Notes under the pieces: generated by a model
Database searches by the model: none
What the model was told of the DNA's origin: nothing
What the model saw: the letters and a program-made list of their open reading frames with translations, nothing else
Shown here: positions 25,097-33,869 of the stretch, piece after piece
How the letters are laid out: each line of letters opens with the position of its first letter
Numbering within the stretch: the stretch's first letter is position 1
Made by a program: the position numbers and the translations under genes
DNA from: Bin5 sp965200615
Lineage (GTDB): Bacteria > Chloroflexota > Anaerolineae > Caldilineales > Caldilineaceae
DNA: 64,000 nucleotides
Direction of reading: 5' to 3'
NCBI GenBank assembly: GCA_965200615.1
Contig: OZ241377.1
Coordinates: forward strand, 3,720,001-3,784,000

Positions 25097-25858
25097 TCAA
25101 CCTAACGCGCCGGCAAGATGCAAGACGATGGTCGCGGCAGCGACGGCGGCAGTCTCAGCGCGCAGGACTCGCGGCCCGAGAGAGATTGGGAGCCACCCTC
25201 GCTCAGTTGCAGCCACTGCTTCTTCCTGACTGATGCCGCCTTCCGGCCCCACCAGGAGCGAAACTTCCCTGGCATCCGCGATTCGGGGATAGAGGCCGGA
25301 GCCGTCGCCGCCCGCCTCCTCCCAGGCCAACAGCCGGAGCCCGGCGCCCTGTTCAAGGGCTTCATCCCAGAGTAGTGGATCTTTGATCGTTGGAAGCCGG
25401 CCGCGGCGGCTCTGCTCGGCCGCCTCGCGAACTATCGCTCCCCAGCGTTCGTATTTTGACAGCAGCCTCGCCGCCGGGCGCACCACCGTTCGACTGCTGA
25501 TCACCGGCACAAACCGGCTCATACCCAGTTCCGTGCCCTTCTGCAAGACCCACTCAAATCGCTCCCGTTTCAAAACGCACTGGTAAAGGGTCAACACCAC
25601 GCCAGGCTCGCTCCGCACCGACTGCTTCGCCACAACGCGACCCGTGGCCTGCCCAACATCCAGGGACTCAATTCGCGTAGGATAGGCCGCGCCGCTGCCG
25701 TCGAGCAGCGTGATCACGCTGCCCCGCTCCAAGCGCAGGACGTTGCGCAACTGGTGTGAAATTGGCGCCAGGTCGACTTGCCGACCCGGCTCGGCGCGCA
25801 CGCCCGTCAAGAAGAACCAGTGTTTGCCGCCGGTTTGGCCGCGCTCTTCACCCGGCAT
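25097..25858 (-). CDS. rsmE: 16S rRNA (uracil-1498-N3)-methyltransferase
   Basis: SPOUT-class methyltransferase that modifies U1498 of 16S rRNA. The N-terminal PUA-like domain ends near residue 80. The C-terminal knotted domain has RFEWVLQKGTELGM, REAAEQSRRGRLP, LLVGPEGGISQEE and LGPRVLRAETAA, the deep-knot SAM-binding signature. Length 253 is normal. Its start lies 11 bp inside the end of prmA, so the two are co-translated, the usual prmA-rsmE pair. Confidence 0.95.
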   Translation of the reverse strand: MPGEERGQTGGKHWFFLTGVRAEPGRQVDLAPISHQLRNVLRLERGSVITLLDGSGAAYPTRIESLDVGQATGRVVAKQSVRSEPGVVLTLYQCVLKRERFEWVLQKGTELGMSRFVPVISSRTVVRPAARLLSKYERWGAIVREAAEQSRRGRLPTIKDPLLWDEALEQGAGLRLLAWEEAGGDGSGLYPRIADAREVSLLVGPEGGISQEEAVAATERGWLPISLGPRVLRAETAAVAAATIVLHLAGALG

Positions 25859-26825
25859 TTTCTCCTCGCACCACCAAGCAGACCCAATCTCCCTCCTGTC
25901 TGCGCTCCACTTCTTTCAACCCGTGACAGGCCGCAGCCGACAGAACCATCTCCGATTTCTCCTCCAGGATGCCCGAGAGTATCAGACGGCCTCCCGGCGC
26001 CAGAGGCTCGGCAAGAGTAACGGTATCGAAAGTCCCAGCGAACAGTCCGACCAGGACCTCTGCAAGGATATTGGCCGCAATCACCTGGAAGCGGCCTGCC
26101 TGCCCTGCCGGTATCGACCCCTGCTCAATGCGCAAGATCCCGGGAGCAAGTGCAGTTCCGTTTCTCAATGCGTTTTCCCTCGCGGCCCGGATCGCCAACA
26201 GGTCGATGTCGGTCGCCCAAACCGGCCTCGCACCCAGCTTTGCCGCTACGATAGAAAGAACTCCGCTACCGGTACCAACATCCAGGAACGAATCTCCTGG
26301 CTGAATCCAGTCCTCAAGCGCGGCCACACAGAGCCGCGTCGTCGGGTGCAGCCCTGTGCCAAATGCCATGCCCGGCTCAAGCCGCACCACCAGGTCGTCG
26401 GGCAGCGGCTCCGGCTTCTCCCATGCCGGAGTCAGCAGCACACGCCGCCCTATGCGCATCGGCTTGTAGCGCCGCTTCCAGGCATGGACCCAGTCTTCCT
26501 CCTTTACGGCCCTCGCAACCGGTTCGGGCATGGGGTAGAGAAGGCGCAGATGCCACAGCCCCTCTTCAATCTTCCTCTGAATCCTTCTCCCGCGCGGGCC
26601 CGGCTTCAGATAAGTCTTCACCACCATCCTGTACTCCCCCGCCACCGGGTTCCCGAGATCATCGTAGCCGGTCGACTCCAGCACTGCCCCGCCGCCGGAA
26701 GCCTCACCCGCGGCACTGTCCTCGACCCAGTCGCCGCCGTTGTAGCGGTTGAACAGTTCAACGACCGCTTCAGCCGCTTCGCCATCGACCTCTATCGCAA
26801 TCTCGACCAGCTCATCCGGATTCAT
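25848..26825 (-). CDS. prmA: Ribosomal protein L11 methyltransferase
   Basis: Trimethylates ribosomal protein L11 using SAM. N-terminal substrate-recognition domain (residues 1-about 120, EIAIEVDGEAAEAVVELFNRY), then the Rossmann-like domain with PGMAFGTGLHPTT, FLDVGTGSGVLSIVAAKLGA, ATDIDLLAI and the catalytic-site NILAEVLVGL (PrmA/HemK-like N-x-L). 325 residues, slightly longer than the 293 of E. coli. ATG at 26825. It is followed by an overlapping rsmE and is divergent from the EamA transporter. Confidence 0.95.
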   Translation of the reverse strand: MNPDELVEIAIEVDGEAAEAVVELFNRYNGGDWVEDSAAGEASGGGAVLESTGYDDLGNPVAGEYRMVVKTYLKPGPRGRRIQRKIEEGLWHLRLLYPMPEPVARAVKEEDWVHAWKRRYKPMRIGRRVLLTPAWEKPEPLPDDLVVRLEPGMAFGTGLHPTTRLCVAALEDWIQPGDSFLDVGTGSGVLSIVAAKLGARPVWATDIDLLAIRAARENALRNGTALAPGILRIEQGSIPAGQAGRFQVIAANILAEVLVGLFAGTFDTVTLAEPLAPGGRLILSGILEEKSEMVLSAAACHGLKEVERRQEGDWVCLVVRGENAG

Positions 26826-26960
26826 TCAGAGTCGCTTTCGAACGTTTGCAGTTCCCGACGCGACCGCAGATACGCTATACTGCCTCAGCTTAGCGGGAAT
26901 CGGAGTTCGGCTACTGTTCCGCACCCAACTTGTGTCCTGCCCAACCTTTGGTCTGAAGTC

Positions 26961-27869
26961 ATGAGCTCGCGCGCCTATACCTACCTCAACCTCGCTCTTT
27001 GCATTCTGCTCTGGGCATCGATCCCGGTTGTTTCGAAGAAGATATTGGCAGAGCTGAACAATCTGCAAATGCTCTTCTACAGTACAGTTTTCTCGGCACT
27101 TGCGCTTGGGGCGCTGGTCGTGGGGCAAGGCAAAGGCGCCAGCCTGGTCCGGTATTCTCTGCGTGACTACGTTCACCTGAGCTGGCTGGGCTTTTTGGGC
27201 GCATTTCTCTACTACGCGCTTCTTTACGGGGCTTTTGCGCGCACCTCCGCTGCCGAAGGCTTTGTTCTGGCCTACACCTGGCCCATCCTGGTCAGTCTGC
27301 TGGCCGTGCCGCTCTTGGGCCAGAAGCTATCGGCCCTACGGCTGATTGCGATCGCGATCAGTTTTTGTGGCGTCGTAATGATCGTTACCCGGGGGCGGAT
27401 GTTGACGTTTCAGACGGAGAATTTGACGGGAAACCTGCTGGCCCTTTGTGGGGCTCTCGTTTTCGCTCTATTTTCAATACTAGGCAGACGAGCAAACTAC
27501 GACCTGACCATCGCCGCCTTTATCTACTTCTGCTCCGCTCTTGTCTGCGCCGGAGCAACCATCTTCATTACAGGGCAGTTGCCGCTGCCTTCTCTGTCGG
27601 TCTGGGGCTGGATTCTTTACAACGGGCTGCTGGTAAACGGGGTCAGTTACTTATTCTGGTTCAGAGCGCTGGAATATGGGGACACATTTGTCGTCTCTAA
27701 TCTGCTCTATCTCACGCCTGCACTCTCTCTGCCGCTTGTCAGGTTGTTCTTGAATGAGCCGGTGCAAGCGTCGGCTATATCGGGGTTGATACTCATAGCA
27801 TTCGGAATTCTGCTCCAATCCTGGCCCAGATTGGCCGCAGCATCCCGGTCCCGTGCCCCCGACGTTTGA
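26961..27869 (+). CDS. EamA/DMT-superfamily transporter
   Basis: A 302-residue inner-membrane protein with ten helices made of two EamA repeats (residues about 5-140 and 155-290). Typical segments are LNLALCILLWASIPVVSKKIL, FARTSAAEGFVLAYTWPILV and, in the second half, LYNGLLVNGVSYLFWFRALEYG, a well-known EamA signature. The frame is open far upstream, but that part is antisense to prmA; the ATG at 26961 is where homology-like sequence begins. Export of amino acids or another metabolite is the usual role; the substrate is unknown. Confidence 0.9.
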   Translation: MSSRAYTYLNLALCILLWASIPVVSKKILAELNNLQMLFYSTVFSALALGALVVGQGKGASLVRYSLRDYVHLSWLGFLGAFLYYALLYGAFARTSAAEGFVLAYTWPILVSLLAVPLLGQKLSALRLIAIAISFCGVVMIVTRGRMLTFQTENLTGNLLALCGALVFALFSILGRRANYDLTIAAFIYFCSALVCAGATIFITGQLPLPSLSVWGWILYNGLLVNGVSYLFWFRALEYGDTFVVSNLLYLTPALSLPLVRLFLNEPVQASAISGLILIAFGILLQSWPRLAAASRSRAPDV

Positions 27870-27919
27870 AACGAGGGTTCTCGCCGAAGAAGAGCCTTCC
27901 GAGGCACACCGGCCTCGTC

Positions 27920-29041
27920 CTATTCCGGCCTCAGGATCCGGTCCAGAAGTCCGCGACGCGGCTCATTCACTTCATCTCCCAAGCTTTCGGCCAGTTGACG
28001 CACCAGCATCTCCTGCTCTTCCGTCAGGTTGGTTGGCGTCACCAGCTTCACCGTTACGATCATGTCTCCGCGCCCGCTGCGTTGCAGTCGGGCGATTCCC
28101 ATCCCCGCTTTGCGAAAACTCTTCCCAGTCTGCGTCCCTGCAGGAATGTCGAAACTTTCCACTCCGCCCCCCAACGTCGGAATGTCTACCGTCGCGCCGA
28201 GCGTTGCCTGGGCGATAGTGATGGGCAATTCCAGATGAATGTCAAACTCATCGCGCACGAATTCCGGATGGTCCTCAACGCTGATCACAACGTAGAGGTT
28301 GCCGCGCGGCCCCCCCAACATGCCGGCCTCGCCCTCCCCGGCCAAGCGGATCCGCGTTCCGTTGTCGACGCCTGCGGGTACATTGACTTTGATCTTGCGG
28401 GACACCTGAACTCGTTTTCGGCCGTTGCACCGGCTGCAGGCCGTGGCAACGACTTCGCCTGCGCCATGGCAGGTTGGGCAAGTCGTTGCGGTAACGATCG
28501 TTCCAAAAAGAGGACTCTGCTGACGTCGCTGCACCTCGCCGCTGCCGCCGCAGGTCGAACACCGTACGGGCGTGGTGCCTGGCTCCGCGCCACTGCCCTG
28601 ACAAGAATCGCAGTCCTCCATGCGCGGCACTTCAATCTCCTCCTGGGTACCGAAGACAGCGTCCTCAAAGCTTATTCTGACGTCTACCCGCAAGTCCGCC
28701 CCGCGTCGAGGCGCCCGCCGGTTCCCGCGCCCCATGCCGCCGAATCCGAAGACCTCCTCGAAAATGCTGCCCAAGTCGCCAAATCCCTGGTTGAAATCGC
28801 TGAACCCTCCCGATCCGCCCAGGCCGGAATGTCCAAAGCGGTCATAGACTGCCCTCTTCTGCGGATCGCTCAAGACCTGATAGGCTTCGTTTATCTCCTT
28901 GAACCTGGCCTCGGCGTCGGAATCAGGATTGACGTCCGGGTGATACCGCTGCGCCAGCTTGCGGAAGGCCCGCTTGAGCGTCTGTTCATCAGCGCCCCGT
29001 TCAATGCCAAGCACTTCGTAATAGTCGCGCTTTTCGCTCAT
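27920..29041 (-). CDS. dnaJ: Chaperone protein DnaJ
   Basis: Co-chaperone that stimulates DnaK. J domain (residues 1-70) with the HPD motif in AQRYHPDVNPDS, Gly/Phe-rich linker (GGSGGFSDFNQGFGDLGSIFEEVFGFGG), zinc-binding domain with four C-x-x-C repeats (CDSCQGSG, CSTCGGSG, CPTCHGAG, CSRCNGRK; the last has lost its final Gly), then the substrate-binding domains. The 373-residue length is normal. It is the last gene of a minus-strand run after coaE and a small membrane protein. No dnaK or grpE is in the window. Confidence 0.96.
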   Translation of the reverse strand: MSEKRDYYEVLGIERGADEQTLKRAFRKLAQRYHPDVNPDSDAEARFKEINEAYQVLSDPQKRAVYDRFGHSGLGGSGGFSDFNQGFGDLGSIFEEVFGFGGMGRGNRRAPRRGADLRVDVRISFEDAVFGTQEEIEVPRMEDCDSCQGSGAEPGTTPVRCSTCGGSGEVQRRQQSPLFGTIVTATTCPTCHGAGEVVATACSRCNGRKRVQVSRKIKVNVPAGVDNGTRIRLAGEGEAGMLGGPRGNLYVVISVEDHPEFVRDEFDIHLELPITIAQATLGATVDIPTLGGGVESFDIPAGTQTGKSFRKAGMGIARLQRSGRGDMIVTVKLVTPTNLTEEQEMLVRQLAESLGDEVNEPRRGLLDRILRPE

Positions 29042-29045
29042 GAAG

Positions 29046-29237
29046 CTATTCCCAACTTATGATCCAGGCGCACAGTCCGGCCAGACCAACGGTTACTCCG
29101 ATCAGAGCTGCCCATTGCGCGCCGTCAAACCCAACGCCGCGGGCGCTGAATAGCAGTATCACCACAAAGCCGATTGCGAGTACGGCCCAGTTGGACAAGA
29201 CTGTGTGGTCGGCCCAGAATCGCCTCAGAAAGTCCAT
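29046..29237 (-). CDS. Small two-helix membrane protein between coaE and dnaJ
   Basis: A 63-residue protein with two transmembrane segments (NWAVLAIGFVVILLFSARG and AALIGVTVGLAGLCAWIIS), ATG at 29237. It is packed 16 bp after coaE and 4 bp before dnaJ on the same strand, which argues for a real co-transcribed gene. No family recognised. Confidence 0.7.
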   Translation of the reverse strand: MDFLRRFWADHTVLSNWAVLAIGFVVILLFSARGVGFDGAQWAALIGVTVGLAGLCAWIISWE

Positions 29238-29253
29238 GTTCGTTCGGACTCCT

Positions 29254-29886
29254 TTATCGCGCCAGTGTCGTCATGCGCCGCGGATATCTTCGCTTCAGGT
29301 CTTCCCAGATGGCGTCCAGCTGGGCGTGCAGCTCCGCAAGACTGCCGTCGTTCTCGATGACGCGATCAGCCTGGTTCACCTTGGCTGCCTGCGGGGGCTG
29401 CAGATCGATCATGCGCCGGGCTTCGGTCTCTTCCATGCGCCGGGCCTCCAGAAGACGCCGCAGCTGCGTCGTCAGGCTTGACGTGACCACCCAGATTTCA
29501 TCGCAAAGGGTCGACATCAACCCGGCCTCAAGAAGCTTGATGGCTTCCAATACGATCACGGATGAATCGTTCTCGTCGATTTCCTGCTTTCCCAGATCAA
29601 AGATCTTCGGGTGGACGATTTTTTCCAGCCTGCCCAGGTCTATTGGATTGGAGAAGACGATTTTGCCAAGTTTTTTGCGATCGATGGTTCCGTCTTCCCT
29701 CAGAATCTCCCGGCCGAAAGTGCGCACGACCGCATCGTAGGCCTGGGCGCCCGGCTCGATCACGCGGTGACCCAGTTTGTCAGCGTCAATGATAAAGGCA
29801 CATTTCTCCATCAGATAGTTGAGAATCGTGCTCTTGCCCGTGGCGATATTGCCCGTCAGCCCAATTACCAGCGATTTTCGCGACAT
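29254..29886 (-). CDS. coaE: Dephospho-CoA kinase
   Basis: Last step of coenzyme A synthesis. P-loop GLTGNIATGKST (residues about 9-20), DADKLGHRVIEPG, the REDGTIDRKKLGKIVFSNP segment and the lid with RRMEETEARRMID are all canonical; 210 residues. ATG at 29886. It lies 78 bp downstream of the ABC-F gene. Confidence 0.95.
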   Translation of the reverse strand: MSRKSLVIGLTGNIATGKSTILNYLMEKCAFIIDADKLGHRVIEPGAQAYDAVVRTFGREILREDGTIDRKKLGKIVFSNPIDLGRLEKIVHPKIFDLGKQEIDENDSSVIVLEAIKLLEAGLMSTLCDEIWVVTSSLTTQLRRLLEARRMEETEARRMIDLQPPQAAKVNQADRVIENDGSLAELHAQLDAIWEDLKRRYPRRMTTLAR

Positions 29887-29964
29887 TTCCGATTAAGCCC
29901 TTTGCAATTGGTTGTCCCGATTGAGCCCTATTTTAGCTGAAAGCCTGGACTGCTGACAAGCTTG

Positions 29965-32097
29965 TCATGCTGCCAGGGCAGCCCATTCCTCCATCAGTTC
30001 CTCCAGCCGCCGAGAGACTGCCCTGTGCCGGTCCTGCAACGCCCGCAACTCTTCGAAATCCTGAGATGCGCTCGCCCGGGCCATGCTCTCCTCTATATCT
30101 TTCAACCTGCTTTCCATCCGCACGACTCGTTCCTCTGTTTCGGCGACGGCCTGTTCATGACGTTCCGCTCGTTGCCGCCGCCGTCGAGCCTCTCTTTGCC
30201 GGTTCCACTCCTCCTCTGCAGCGGTCGGCACGACCTCTCCCGGATCAGGAGAATCCTTCTTTTCAGCGTTCAGCCTTTCCGCTTGCCACTGCCTCCACGT
30301 GCCTTTGAACACATCCAGTTGGCCGGGCCTGCCTCTTGTTCCAGGTGTCACCTGCCAAATCTGCGTGGCCAGAGCGTCTATGAGTGCCCGGTCATGTGTG
30401 ACGAGCAGTATGGTCCCGTCAAACTGACGGAGAGCGTCCTGAAGTATCTCCTGGCTGTCCAGGTCCAGATGATTGGTCGGTTCGTCCAGCAGCAGAAAAT
30501 TGGCGCCCTGAAGTGTCAGCCGCGCAAGCGCGATGCGGCTGCGCTGGCCCCCTGAAAGGCTCTCGACGCTCTGGTAGACGTCATCCCCTTTGAAGAGAAA
30601 TTGGCCCAAAAACGTCCGGGCCCTCTCTGTGGGAAGGCGCTTAATTTCGAGCAGGGCGTCCAGCACGGTCTGGCCGCCCTTCATCAACCCGTAGCCGCTG
30701 CCGATATGTCGTTGGGCAAGATACCCTACATCAACCGAAGCGCCCAACTCCACCCTGCCGCCGAGAGGTTCCAGCTCCTCCAGCACAGTACGCACGAACG
30801 TCGTCTTGCCCGCGCCGTTAGGGCCGATGAGAGCTGCAACCTGTCCTCGATAGAGGTCGAGATCGGGTACATCCAGAATCGGTGTATCGGTCGCGGAGAG
30901 GCTGCGCATGGGCCGCAAACGGCCCTGACGAACGGCTCGCCCAAGCTGGAAGCCCTTTGACCGGGAATGCCCCGCTTCCGGTTCAACTAACGAGGCCTGG
31001 CCTTCTCCTGCTCCCGCCCGGCCCGGCGCCTGGCGCTGTGAACTGTCAGGACCGGTATCCGTTTCGGTGGAGCCATTCATATAGCCGGCGATTAACTTAC
31101 GTGTACGCATTACCAGGTCCCCACCGCGGGAGTCCGCACGCAGAGGGAGCCGGATAAACTGGTCCGTCGGAGGCGGCGGCAGGGCTTCTTCTTTGAGGAA
31201 CCTCTTCAGCCTCGTCTCTCTTCCCTGGGCTTCTTTGGTCCGCTGGCCCGCCTTGTAGCGCCGCACAAAGGCCTGGGTTTCGCGAATGAACTCCTGCTGG
31301 CGGTCATATTCCTTTCGCCAGCGGGCCCGGCGCTCCTCCCGCTGCAAACGGTAGTGGCTGTAGTTGCCCCGGTACGCTTCCACCCGACGGTACGCAAGAT
31401 CCCATATCCTGGTCGCAACCGCATCGAGAAAATACCTGTCGTGCGAGACAACAACAAGCGCACCTTTCCACCCGGTCAGAACACCTTCCAGCCAGGCCAT
31501 TGACCGCACATCCAGGTGATTGGTAGGCTCGTCCAGCAGCAGCAGGTCCGGCTCCTCCAGGAGCAAACGCCCCAAACATGCTCGCGTCCGCTGGCCGCCG
31601 CTGAGGTGGGACAACGGCGCCTGCCAGAGAGACTCCTGCAGGCCGAGACCGCTAAGGACGAAGCGAATCCGCTGGTCGACGGCGTAGCCGCCGGCCCGTT
31701 CAAACGCCTCCTGTTGCAGGCCATAACGCAAAATCAGCCGCGCCAGTTTCTGATCGTTCGGAGCCAGTTCCGTCATCCTTGCTTCCAAGCGGCGAAGCTG
31801 TTCCCCTTCGGCCAGCAGGTCGACGAAAACGGATTTCAGGTCTTCAAAAAGAGTGAGATTTCCTGCAGGCGGAGGGTCTTGTGAAAGGTAGCCGGTCCGC
31901 GTGCCTTGCGCGATGAAGAGTTCGCCGCTGACAGTCGTATCAAACCGGCCCAGCGCTCTGAGCAGGCTTGTCTTGCCCGCCCCGTTATGCCCAACCAGGC
32001 CGATCCTGTCTCCATACTCGATGCGGACACTCACGTCCTCGAGCACGTCGAGATCGCCGTAGTTCTTGGAGATTTCGTTGGCAACCAGGAGACTCAT
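29965..32097 (-). CDS. ABC-F family ATP-binding protein with an inserted linker
   Basis: Ribosome-associated ABC-F ATPase (Uup/EttA-like) with two cassettes and no membrane part. Cassette 1: GHNGAGKTS (37-45), LSGGQRTRACLGRLLL, LLLLDEPTNHLD. Inter-domain helical linker about 240-310. Cassette 2: GPNGAGKTT near 425-433, LSGGQRSRIALARL, LLLDEPTNHLD. A C-terminal Arg/Glu-rich coiled coil follows. Between the first strand of cassette 2 (residue 340) and its Walker A, about 65 Gly/Ser/Arg-rich residues (341-405) are inserted. The ATG at 32097 is chosen because it starts MSLLVANEISKNYGD, the standard beginning; the longer frame from 32220 would begin upstream of a likely promoter (TACAAT on the minus strand, 32216-32211). 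710 residues. Confidence 0.92.
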   Translation of the reverse strand: MSLLVANEISKNYGDLDVLEDVSVRIEYGDRIGLVGHNGAGKTSLLRALGRFDTTVSGELFIAQGTRTGYLSQDPPPAGNLTLFEDLKSVFVDLLAEGEQLRRLEARMTELAPNDQKLARLILRYGLQQEAFERAGGYAVDQRIRFVLSGLGLQESLWQAPLSHLSGGQRTRACLGRLLLEEPDLLLLDEPTNHLDVRSMAWLEGVLTGWKGALVVVSHDRYFLDAVATRIWDLAYRRVEAYRGNYSHYRLQREERRARWRKEYDRQQEFIRETQAFVRRYKAGQRTKEAQGRETRLKRFLKEEALPPPPTDQFIRLPLRADSRGGDLVMRTRKLIAGYMNGSTETDTGPDSSQRQAPGRAGAGEGQASLVEPEAGHSRSKGFQLGRAVRQGRLRPMRSLSATDTPILDVPDLDLYRGQVAALIGPNGAGKTTFVRTVLEELEPLGGRVELGASVDVGYLAQRHIGSGYGLMKGGQTVLDALLEIKRLPTERARTFLGQFLFKGDDVYQSVESLSGGQRSRIALARLTLQGANFLLLDEPTNHLDLDSQEILQDALRQFDGTILLVTHDRALIDALATQIWQVTPGTRGRPGQLDVFKGTWRQWQAERLNAEKKDSPDPGEVVPTAAEEEWNRQREARRRRQRAERHEQAVAETEERVVRMESRLKDIEESMARASASQDFEELRALQDRHRAVSRRLEELMEEWAALAA

Positions 32098-32536
32098 GCG
32101 AAGGGTAAGGGAAGTTTGTAGAAGCGCACGGAAATGCCAAACCGCTTCCTCATCCACGATCGACTTCCTCAGCCAATTGGATATGGGTTGCAGTCTGGCT
32201 ACGTAGGCGGATTGTATCACATTTTCGCCTTTTGGACGATTCCTGCCACAGATAAAGCAATCTCAATAGGCAAGGAATGAGTGGAGAGGAGTGAGGAATA
32301 AGTGGCGCCGAACTGTTCCCTGGGCTGAAACCACCACCGTGTGCGTGATCACCGCAAAAAATCCGGGATGCACGACCCTGGAATTGAGGGTTTGCCCGAT
32401 TTCATTCAACTAAAGTACAATTAGTGTTCAGAAGTCCCGCTTTTGGAACATTCCAATCCCAATACTGCTCTTGCGTTCGGAAGCGCGGAGCAAGGCTTCA
32501 ATTCACCTAAAGCGCAGTTTGACCAAGGAGGTTCAA
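32098..32536. other. Non-coding divergent region between ABC-F and the branched-chain operon
   Basis: 440 bases without a credible gene. It holds the presumed minus-strand promoter of the ABC-F gene (TACAAT at 32216-32211, no good -35 box), a G/A-rich stretch (32279-32304), a two-part motif TCACCGCAAAAA (32349-32360) with TGCACGA (32369-32375) that recurs near 14827, and the plus-strand promoter described next. Confidence 0.5.
32392..32421 (+). promoter_or_regulatory. Candidate promoter of the branched-chain amino-acid-type ABC operon
   Basis: TTGCCC (32392-32397), 18-nt spacer, TACAAT (32416-32421); start expected near 32428, leaving a leader of about 110 nt before the receptor ATG at 32537. 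Confidence 0.5.
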
Positions 32537-33793
32537 ATGCCCAAGAAACTCGCAAGTCTCAGTCTGCTTTTGGTTGCGGCATTGATGCTGGCCGCATGTG
32601 CGGCTGCGCCACCGGCCGCAGAAGCCCCGGCGGAAGAAGCGCCCATGGAGGAGGCCTCCGCCGACATGAGCGGAAAGGTGGTCATCGCCTCAGGCGGCAT
32701 GATCCGAATCGGCGGATCCTTTGCCCTGACCGGACCGATTCCCGACCCCGGCCTGAATATCCGCCATGGGGCGGAACTCGCCATCGATGACCTGAATGCG
32801 ATGGGAGGCCTCGAGGGCTTCATGTTCGAGCTGGTCGCCGAAGACGGCGCCTGCGACGGCACGCAGGGCACCAACGTGGGCAACAAGTTCGCGGCCGACG
32901 AGACCATTGTCGCCGTCACCGGCGGCACCTGCTCCGGGGAGACTTTCGGCCTCATGCCGATTCTGCAGGAGGCACGGATTCCCTTTGTCAGCCCCAGCGC
33001 CACCAATCCGGACATTACCTCGGCGGACTGCGACGTCTGTAACCGCGTTGCCTTGAGCGACGCCCTTCAGGGCGCCATCGATGCCGCCTTTGTCGTCAAC
33101 GATCTTGGCATCACCACAGTCGCCGTCGTCCACGACAATTCCGACTACGGCAAGGGCCTTGCCGAAATCTTCCAGAGCAACGTCATGGAGCAGGGAGGCG
33201 AAGTATCCAGCTTTGAAGGCGTGCAGGTGGGCGACACTGATTTTCGCGCCATGCTGGCCAAAGTTGGCGCCGACGGGCCGCAGGCCATCTTCTTCGGCGG
33301 GTATTCCACCGAAGCAGGCCTCATCGCACAGCAGATGACGGAAACGCCCGGTCTTGAGGACACGGCATTCATGAGCGTTGACGGCGCCTACACACAGCAG
33401 TACCTCGAAGCCGCAGGCGACGCGGCTGAAGGCACATACGTCTCCTTCGTTGCCGGCGCCGACTCCGAAGAGATGAACGCTGATTTCGACGCAAAGTACA
33501 TGGAGAAGTACGGCGTCAGCCCCGACGATCTCGGGCCCTTCCACAGCCAGAGCTACGACTCCGTGAAGCTGATCGCGGCAGCCATTGCGGCGGTTGCCTC
33601 TGTCGACGACAGCGGCAACCTGGTCATTGACAGGGAAGAGCTGATCTCCGCCATCCGCTCCGTCGATGCATTCGAAGGCTTGACCGGCACGATCAAGTGC
33701 GACAGCATGGGGGAATGCGGCGCCGGCGGCGTCCAGATCTTCCAGGTCATGGACGGCGATTTCAATCAGGTCTCCGGTTTCGGCATGGAGTAA
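32537..33793 (+). CDS. livK: Branched-chain amino-acid-type ABC transporter substrate-binding lipoprotein
   Basis: Receptor of a HAAT-family importer. ATG at 32537 follows AAGGAGGTTCAA. Lipoprotein signal with lipobox LAAC (Cys21), then an Ala/Pro/Glu-rich tether, then the Leu/Ile/Val-binding fold: IRIGGSFALTGPIPDPGLNIRHGAELAIDD (type signature in two parts), AVTGGTCSGETFGLMPI, FVSPSATNPDIT and AVVHDNSDYGKGLAEIF. 418 residues. First gene of a five-gene operon. The ligand may be amino acids, amides or another small carboxylate. Confidence 0.93.
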   Translation: MPKKLASLSLLLVAALMLAACAAAPPAAEAPAEEAPMEEASADMSGKVVIASGGMIRIGGSFALTGPIPDPGLNIRHGAELAIDDLNAMGGLEGFMFELVAEDGACDGTQGTNVGNKFAADETIVAVTGGTCSGETFGLMPILQEARIPFVSPSATNPDITSADCDVCNRVALSDALQGAIDAAFVVNDLGITTVAVVHDNSDYGKGLAEIFQSNVMEQGGEVSSFEGVQVGDTDFRAMLAKVGADGPQAIFFGGYSTEAGLIAQQMTETPGLEDTAFMSVDGAYTQQYLEAAGDAAEGTYVSFVAGADSEEMNADFDAKYMEKYGVSPDDLGPFHSQSYDSVKLIAAAIAAVASVDDSGNLVIDREELISAIRSVDAFEGLTGTIKCDSMGECGAGGVQIFQVMDGDFNQVSGFGME

Positions 33794-33806
33794 TTCTCCA
33801 TACCTG

Positions 33807-33838
33807 GAGGAGAGGGGACTCTCATGTCCCCTCTCCTC
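33807..33838 (+). promoter_or_regulatory. Hairpin between receptor and LivH genes
   Basis: Perfect 13-bp stem (GAGGAGAGGGGAC with its complement) and a 6-nt loop, starting 13 nt after the receptor stop codon. Only two T follow, so it is probably not a full terminator; it likely protects the receptor mRNA or lets only part of transcription continue into livHMGF. Confidence 0.7.
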
Positions 33839-33869
33839 TTGACTCTCCATCAACTCCTCGAAAACGACA

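Noticed and set aside
25710..26960. 417-codon upstream extension of the EamA transporter frame
   Set aside because: Antisense to prmA and rsmE; transporter features begin only at the ATG 26961.
27866..29062. 398-codon open frame on the plus strand
   Set aside because: Antisense to dnaJ, which is unambiguous.
29954..29967. Perfect palindrome TGACAAGCTTGTCA at the ABC-F stop codon
   Set aside because: No loop for an RNA hairpin and no nearby promoter boxes; possible operator but nothing supports it.
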